64,000 nucleotides of DNA from Tridacna crocea. Lineage: Eukaryota > Mollusca > Bivalvia > Cardiida > Cardiidae. Both the position numbers and the translations under genes were made by a program. The notes under the pieces were generated by a model, which was given only the letters and a program-made list of their open reading frames with translations, was not told where the DNA came from and did not search any database. Shown piece by piece: positions 54,101-63,100 of the stretch. The stretch spans positions 24,827,210-24,891,209 of the forward strand of contig OX031073.1 of NCBI GenBank assembly GCA_943736015.1. The letters run 5' to 3'. Position 1 is the first letter of the stretch. The number at the start of each line of letters is the position of its first letter.

Positions 54101-57100
54101 TAAGACTTTGGGAGTATAAGGATGATTTTTTTGTATTTTTGTAAAATTTTCGTCCCAAAATCTGAAGGGCCACCTTTAATGCACGCCTCATCATTAGACT
54201 TGTACCACTTTCCAATTTCCAGGAGCTGTATCGTTCCAATTCACGGTGCAGTGACAGTTCTAGTACCTACAGTTATTCACCTAAACTTGACAAGCCCCGG
54301 GGTGGGAATGCCCGTTTGTTTGGGGTGCAATATTCGCCGGTCACAGACCATGAGAACCGAAAAATCGGCACACAAAGGTAAATTTTAAAATTATACACAA
54401 AATAGTTTCTGGTAATTTTTTCTTTCAACATTTTCCTGCAATTGTACCTTTAAATAACAATTCTATACTTCATATAATCATTATTTGTGGGTAAGTCAGG
54501 ACTTCAACCTGAGTAGCACCAGAGTTTCATATAAGTGGGACTCATGGTATTCTAAAGTCATTCTATCTCTTCGAAACCCAATGTTGAGGGTACTCATTAG
54601 AATCGTCTCGATGAGACGATTCTAATGAGTATCCACAACAAAGGGTTTAGTGGCCAACAATTAATATCTTCAGTTTTGAAATAAAAATCACACCCTTTAA
54701 TTGGAGCCATAAAGCACCTCTATTTTTTTTTTTGTTGTAATTGTTTTCTATCATGCATACGCTCTATATGGAATAAACTGTAAAACAATGTACGTATTGC
54801 ACTAATATTTGTTCCAAAACTTGATTATAAGACTAAGATATATAGTTGTCAAACTTTTATTAACGCTACATTTAACTAATTCACGTCCCACAAGGAGCGC
54901 TGTTAGGTCTATATCCTACTTTTATGTTGAAACTTTTATATTAAACATGTATATAGTTGGTTGTAATAAAGCTTTTCATTATTGCACCTGTTGTTGTATT
55001 AGGGATGTAGATCGTCATCTTGTCGACCATTTGGCTAAACGAAAATTACTTTTCGGATATTAATATACGTAATGCGAAATACGTGATAAATATATATATG
55101 TCAATAGTCCAAACTGGAATCTATACAGATCCGGATTCTGGCTAGACCAAACTGGAATTCTATCTAGACCAAAATACGATTCCAGAGTGACTATGCAGCT
55201 TCACAATCTGCCTAAACCAAATTGGAATATTTTCTCGTTGAATATGTGACTACATATAAACCATCTTATTTAATTTGGACTCCAAAATAAAAGAAGTTTT
55301 AATCAGAAATTCAGAGTTAGAATAAATTTTGAATGTTTTGCACTTAAACGAAAAAAAAAAAAGATGTGGAAAACGGAGAAATTGTGGGGAAAAAAACAAG
55401 TAAATTGCTTTTAATTGAAAATACTTCACAGTTGTAAACATATGTAGATTTATATTATTGAGAAATTTTAGAAAACATACTATTTTTGTCTAAACAAAAT
55501 TATAATTCTAATTTGGTCTAGGCAGATTCCGGATCTGCCCGGGCAAATTGCAGATCTGCCTAGATTCCAATGTTGCCTACGACATATACATTGCTGATAT
55601 GTAATATTCCTCATATGTCATTTTATTGGACTTATACCGTATACCTCAGAATACAAATAAGTTCAATATACATGTAGATACTGAGAATGGTGACTGTGAA
55701 TTTCGGACTACATGTACAACGTTTTTTCCAGTCGTGACTGTTTAAAAGATTGAAATTGTTTTATAAAAGTCCTACCTGATGTGACATGCTAAATCGCCAC
55801 TTCACCATATCGTCGATTTACATAAAAAACCTTGTAACTACAGCTTGAAACCAGCTGTAGTTAAGAGGTTTTTGAAGTAAACCGACGATATATGATCGGA
55901 GTTGCCTGTCGTGTAACTGCTTTTGTAGAGGTTTCTGTGATAGACTATCCAAACTATGAAGTCTTCTGTTCCCTTTATGTTCCTAAAAAGATTAGCTAAA
56001 GAACAATATTATCTTTTATTTACATGTGTTTTTTAATAGATTCAAGCATTCTGTGAATTCAAGCTTCCAAATGTCACAATTATCGAACTCAAAAATAAAT
56101 CACGATATGAAATGTAACAACACCAAAAATACGGTTCCCAAAAGTGATGAACACGACGAAAAAACATGGAACAGAAATGATAATGCAGCATCCATTGATG
56201 ATTCCAGTGATCAAGTTGACCATAAAATCAGTGCTTCAACAGAAGTTGAAGACAATCCAGCCGACCTTAGTGGTTTAAAACTACCAGAATACACCAATGC
56301 AATCGGTAATATGGTATCAGCCCTAGAAGATGAAAGTAAAGTGTCTGAATGTAAGTCTAACACGAATGGAAACTTATCCAACGAATGCAAGGAAGAAGGT
56401 GTTTGTAAGAAAGAAATCAAGACGAGGTCACCAGTTCCAAGGTCACTTCTAGAACGTCGAAGGGTGTCACTTCCGGAAATGACATCACTTCCCAGTGAAC
56501 ACGCTATGCGAGTCAGGTTGGTAAAGTTATTATTTACAATAAAGATCCCACAATTAGTTGAGTATAGTAACGAAGATTATAGATGGACATAAGGCTGTTT
56601 GAACGGATCGACCTGTTGGTTCTTTAAAATAAGACAACGCAGGTATAAAAGTGGGATTGTGCAGTTTACTTTGCGGCAGCTTCAGAGTTTATGCCAAAGT
56701 TCTCATATTGAAGGTCATTTGTCTCATTATTCTGACGTTCTGGAACCTATCCAATTCTTACTGTAAAATTAAGTAACAGAATCTGATTTAGACAGTGGGA
56801 GACTACAACCGTAGATCTTGAAACAAAATAGCTGCAAAGCATATTATGCTGAACCCTAGATACGTTTATTTGGACTGTAGGTATTTTGTTACCAGTTTGA
56901 TAAATCAGCAAAAATTACAGATATCCAGTGAAACTCGAATTTTATTATTTTATCCTAGGAGGGCCGAGTTAATCAAACATACATTTTAAATTCAGAAATA
57001 CGACCCATATACATGTAATCAAAATGTTGTTTTGGGTTAAGAATGTGTACCAAAGCGGACAGTGAGGATAAAGAAATACTCTGCACGTTCTCTATAGTCT

Positions 57101-60100
57101 GATCTTTATCTACACTGTCTTTAGCGGCAACTGATATTCTGAAGAGTGTTTTAAGGGTGCTTATAAGGATTAGCAAGTGTTTCATGAGAGTTTCACAATT
57201 TATGCCAAGGTTGGTCTTGTGTATTTTTAGACTACCAGTGTTAATTACCTCATGGGCATCTCGCGCATTGTTCTTCTTCTGTAGAGTTTTTATGATGTGT
57301 TAATTACGACTCATATGCTACCACGTAAAGGGGTAAATTAAAGAAAGTATATCCTTCTTCTATAATTTCTTCCATCGCATTTTTCTTCTTTTACTTCTTC
57401 TCCTTATTATTATTATTGTTAGTGATAACGATAGTCTATAGATTTACTTTGAAAAATTTAGCTGCACTGACTAAACGCGAACTACGTTATATTATTTACT
57501 CGCGTCTGTGCTGGGTCAGTAAGTCAGTCCATCTACACATGTCTTTATTGACTTGATGTATCTTCCTTTCTGAGCATACTTTGCTAATTTATCAAACATA
57601 TTGACTTAATATGAATTCAATTTCATTTTAAACTCCTCACGTATATTCTCTTTATTTAAGAAAACCTTACTTCTGTCACGAAATATGATTGCCTTGGAAA
57701 CGTAACTGAAATTAAATGGAGAAAAGAAACCACAGAAATCTTCTGTATCAAAACTTTTTATTGAATTAAATTGCAGTTTAGTTTAATCGATTCTTGGTAG
57801 ATTTATCTTAGATATCTTTCTTTGAGTTTTATCGATCAAAGACATGGCTGTATGGGCGTTACATCTGTATAATTATTATCTGTAAAGCAATCCTTTTACT
57901 CAAGTTTGTTTGTCAGCATTAAAGATTTGGTGAGTAAGACTGGGTAGATCTCTGACAAATTTCATGATAGAATTCTGGGCCCAAATTTCTCACAGTATTT
58001 AAAACATTATAAGTCTTATTCTCAAGATTTTTCTAATTTTGAAAGTACATGTACATGTAACTCAGCTTCTAACTAGCTAAACCAAATGGTTTAGTCAATC
58101 AGAGGTTGTATTACATTCTACATTTATGCCCAAACTAAAATTGTCCTCACGAATTGTTAGCAAAAAGAATCACTTAAACGCTAATAGCATGGCGGTGATA
58201 GACTTTTTTCAAAGTTCTCTCTTTTATTCTTTTATTCATATTCGCGTAGGTGCGATTTTTGAATATTCTCTGATATTTTTTTTTCGGTGGATTGTTTAAA
58301 CCATTACGATAAATCGGAGACAATTTTATGGACTTTGAAGCTATCAGGGTCCGTGTTCACCAACCATTCTTAAGAACGTTTTGTTTCTTTGTTTTATTCT
58401 TCAGTATTTTCTACGTTTGTAAGTAACACAACTTCTGATTGGCTAAATCATTCGGTTTAGCCAATCAGAAATTGTTTTACTTACAAATTTAGAAAATTGG
58501 AGAATAAATCCAAGAATATTCTCAAGAATGGTTGGTGAATACGGTCCTGGCCATAGATGCAATGAAAACAATGACTATAGTCATATAACAAATTGTATGC
58601 GTCCTCCTGCTTAGAAATGATTTTGTATGCAGATTTAGGGCTTACCTAAGAATTTGCAATGTTCCTTTTCTAACAAAAAACCTCCATAATCACATAATCT
58701 GTTGTAACTTTAATGCAAGTAAATATTTCTAATTTGTTCAAATTGAAAGATACGAGCAATGAATAATCTCCATCTTCAATACCATTTATATTTATTATAA
58801 TACGATTTGGGTCTACATGTAAGCGTCTGTCTAATTCAGTCTGATAATTTTTGACAGTAGAACATCTGAGACCCTAACTGATTGTCTGCTGTTTTACCTC
58901 TCTCCTATTCATTTTTGGATATTGTTTGCATTTCTCAGGCCCACGTGATGCACTGTTTTATAAATAATGCCTAGAACATTTTGGTAGGTTAAGAATGAAA
59001 TAATATTACATGGTTTCAAATACTTTTTCGCTCCAGACCAAAGCAGTCCAAGCAGATTCAATGTTGTATGACGAACACAGAGACTGATCAAGCCATGGAG
59101 GACCAGTTCCTAAACTGTTAAGTCAAACCTTTATTTATTTTACCATTTACCTTATTGCTCGATTTGTACCGTTAAATAAATTCACATCACACTTCATAAG
59201 AATAGCATGATACCGTTTCAGTTATTTGTCAAACTTCTTTATATTACATTAATAATCATATTGATCTACTAATATCATAATTGTATTGATATCTATCTTC
59301 CTCTAACTCCATATATAGTGTTATCAGTTTTGATTCTTTATTACCTTCGTTACATATTACACTATCTTGTACGTTTGTCATTTTTTATTCCTTATTGCCC
59401 TTTGTTACATCTAGCATCTTTTACAGCCTCACATACCGTACATACTCATCACCTAGATCTATAAGAAACGTAATCAGCTCTTCTTTTTCGCATTTCCCTT
59501 AAGACATTGTACTTTCGTTATCTTCTTCAATTTGCACCGTAATCAGTTTAGTTGTTATTCATTTTTCCCTTTTTTACATCATTTTTATCTGTTATCACTT
59601 TTTGTTAATTTATTCTTTACATCATATATTACCATTTGTGTTATTATCGTTCAATTCTTTATTTCTTTTGGTACATCTCACAACATTATAAGTATTGGAT
59701 TTGAAGCGTTTCCATTCTTTGAAATTCATTCCTTTTGTCTTTTCGCCATTTACATTTCTTAAATTTTACAGCATTGTGTTCCGTTTTATCTTTAGCAGTT
59801 GTTACTTTTCATTGCCTTTATTACATCCTTACTTTTATAGATTTATTCTTGCTATTATTTCACTCACTATCTTAATCAGTTTTTGCAATTATCAGTGTTT
59901 TATTCTTTTTTCCCTATACTGTGTCATACTTTGTCTCGTTCATTCTTACCAGGTTCTGCTTTTATACTGGTAACTTCATACTACATCGTTCATCTTCATG
60001 TTCGATTCGCCCCTTGCTGACTTTCTATTCTATTTCACTATGTTTATTGTAATGTATCAAAGTAAACTTTCATGTGAATGTCCCCCTTGATTTGTGGTCA

Positions 60101-63100
60101 GTATTTTTTGATGTTATTCATCGATTCAACAATCAGTTGATCCATTTGTCATCCACTTAACCCTTTACCAAACGACAAAATTTTAGACCGGTCCAATTTG
60201 AAAGCATTTGCAGACGACAAAATAAAGGTGACTAAAAAATAGAAATTTGTTCTGGGAAGGGTAGAAAACACTGTGGGAAAAGGAGAAAATGCTCGTTACC
60301 AGCATTTTCTCCTTTTCCCACAGTGTTTTCAAAAGGCTTCTTTCTCGGGGGCGTCAAAAGTAGGGATTGTGTGGTAATGGGTTAATATAAACCACTCACC
60401 TATCCATCTATCACTCACTCACCTTTCAACCTTCAACCCACGACCTTTTCACACACAATCTTTTTTTTTTGCAGCTGTCCGAGTGAACGCTAAGCTTGAG
60501 GAAGAACTGAATGTTGCAAGGCAAGAAATCGACCACCTTAAAAAGAGAATATCAAAAATGGAGGTAAAGCTTCATTAGTCAGTTCCCTCTTCTAATTATA
60601 TGGTGATAGGAATATTTTTCCATTTGTTGCAATATTTATATAACTTTCGTGACATTAACTATGTTTTAGCAGATCACCTTGACTAACCCATTTACATTTT
60701 ATTGAACTTTAGCTGTGCTAAATTAGCAAAAGCATCAAACAATTATGTCTGGTCACATGTTATTGTGTGTTAATAAAATAGTATGTATTGATTGAAAAAA
60801 GAATGAAGGTATGGGTATTAAAGTCTGTAGGAAAACTTTGAAGGTAAACGTTTTCATTTTCATAAAGGAAAATCACAACTTTATGAAGTAACTTCTATCG
60901 GACACATTGAAAGTTGGTGCATTTGTTGTCATAGAAAACCGTTGAATATAATTCTGTGTATATATTTTTTTTTTATAGAAAAAACAATGTAAATGAAAAG
61001 TATTGGCGTTTCTTGAAAGTATACACACCGTTTGAACTTTCTAAATAATTAAGAAAACTAATTCAGTTCTAGCCCCAAAACAAGCACCTCCCCTCTAAGA
61101 TGCCTGAAGGATCCCTCTATCGCCACCCTAATGCCCCCACTTCGACCACTTTTATGATGTTTTTCACATATTCTATCTTTGAAAGGCATGTGGTGCGATC
61201 CCGAAGAGTTACAGTAATTACCACGAAGATGACAAAAACGCGGAAGACAACGGTTACTATACTGGGAGTAACAGAACCTCGCGAAATAGTTCGGAACATG
61301 AAAAATCTAGGTAATCTATTGTAAATACTTCTTTCAATAAGTAGGGCTATTTCAACTTATAATTTAGCCATACCCTTGAAAAGGGCACTGAATACATTTT
61401 TAGAATGTGTCAACCAAGGACAGCCTTGAAAGTTCTCGAATAACCTTAGTTGAATATTTTGCTATTAGTTAATTTTCTTTATGTTAAAGAATCAAGTGTA
61501 CCCCCATGTTTTGGTTTGTTGGTAGATGAAACAGTTCTTATGGATCCATCATTGCCTGCTGCCTGGCTTGGCATAATGCATACTAGAGATGCTTTAAATC
61601 CCCATTTAAAAGGTCATGGCTCATAATTACGTTACCCTTCACGCAAAAAGGGACCATTTGGGAATTCTGTACATCAATAAGATGAAAACAGATCAACAAT
61701 AGTGCCGGTCAGTTTCAGCTGATAGCTCAAAAATGATTGTTTAACAAGGTACAATAACCAATTTTCATACAAAAGATGTCATTAAAGCGAAAAGTGTCGA
61801 CTCTGGACAGCCTGAGCAATTCGCGCAGTCTTATCAGGGTTGAAACTTTTGGCAGTTCCCAGAAGGTCCCTTTTTGCGTGATCAGTCAGTAATTCAATAG
61901 GAATTTCTAACATTCTACACGTATAATTTTCACTGTATGAAACAGTGGTTTACTGAAAGGTTCCAAGAGCCATACGACAGCACCAGTATCCTATAAAGGT
62001 CCATTGCCAGGGTGTAAATGTTCTGCGTGTCAAGAGGCGATGGGCAGCGAGGATGATCTTTCACATTATTGTGACCAGTATCTAGAAGAACCGGCCCGCT
62101 ACACTGTCAAGTGAGTTTCACTGTTTATCATGCCACAGGCCTTTGATGCTTCAGTAGTTTAATACTGAAAATTTCGGTTGTCATTTATCGAACGTTGTTA
62201 CTAAAAATAGCACATTTACTCATACCCTCGAAGCCGCATATAATTGATATATACAACATAGAGGAAATGTTGTCGTGTGCTTTTTGGGAATAACAGCTTT
62301 CCATGATCAAGCAATGAAAATTTCGGTCATACATGATAGACAAATGAAGCTTGAAAGGCCTTTACAATCCTGTGTTTTCATGAAGCCTCTTAAAACGTTG
62401 TAGGAACAGAGTGAAATACTAAAAACCTACTTTGTCTCCCTTTCCAATGATTTTTATCTACATTTCTAAAATGATTTATCATTCTAGCCACTTCTTATAT
62501 TTCGTCTGCAAATGCTTTTAATTTGAAACAATTTAAAACTTTGTCTTCTGGAAAGATTTAAACTCATAACCGTATGAAAACTCATAGAGGGGCTAACTGT
62601 TTAAGGCTATTTCACGCATAGAATATGAAAATAGCTTTGGAAAAAAATAAAGATTTATTACTGTTTCAAACAATTAAACAAAAAAAAAACTAGTATCCCT
62701 TTCTCAAAAGGGTCATTTTAGGCAGTTTTTAGCATGTATAAAGTAAGATATTTTTTTATGTACGATCGAATTATTTTCAGTCTATAAACACCAAAAACCT
62801 TACTATTTCACTTATGACTTCGCGTCTCGATTTTTGTGTTCAATCAATGATTTCTTTTATAATACAATGTTACGAATGAGGCGTAGAAAGAAGCTGAAGT
62901 AAAACCAACAACAACATCTTAACAAATAAAAAGATTTATTAATCAAACAAAATGAATTTGCAGATCAATAAGTCGAGTGACTTTACAGATTCCAAATACA
63001 TGCAATGTATTTTTGATAAAGAAAATTCCCTCAATTGTTTCAAATACAATTATACCAACCTTTTATCTGATCCCGAAAATGATCCTTAAACAATCCAGTC

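Noticed and set aside
54809-55063. 84-codon plus-strand ORF
   Set aside because: AT-rich intron sequence with no recognisable domain and no phase-compatible splice sites.
56517-56592. Extension of exon 5 to the stop at 56590
   Set aside because: The extra residues are not acidic or Ser-rich like the exon, and ending at 56516 lets the following exons join in frame.
59532-59973. Overlapping Phe/Ser-rich ORFs
   Set aside because: T-rich intron composition only; no start context, domain or splice connection.
834-60385. Dozens of ORFs reading VGKGENAGYQHFLLFPQC or similar
   Set aside because: They are translations of the family-A palindrome in both directions; the peptide recurs wherever the repeat does and never joins to exons in phase.
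61100-61324. Basic ORF with TVITTKMTKTRKTTV
   Set aside because: It is out of phase with the exons on both sides; the overlapping frame ACGAIPKSYSNY fits phase 0 in and 2 out.
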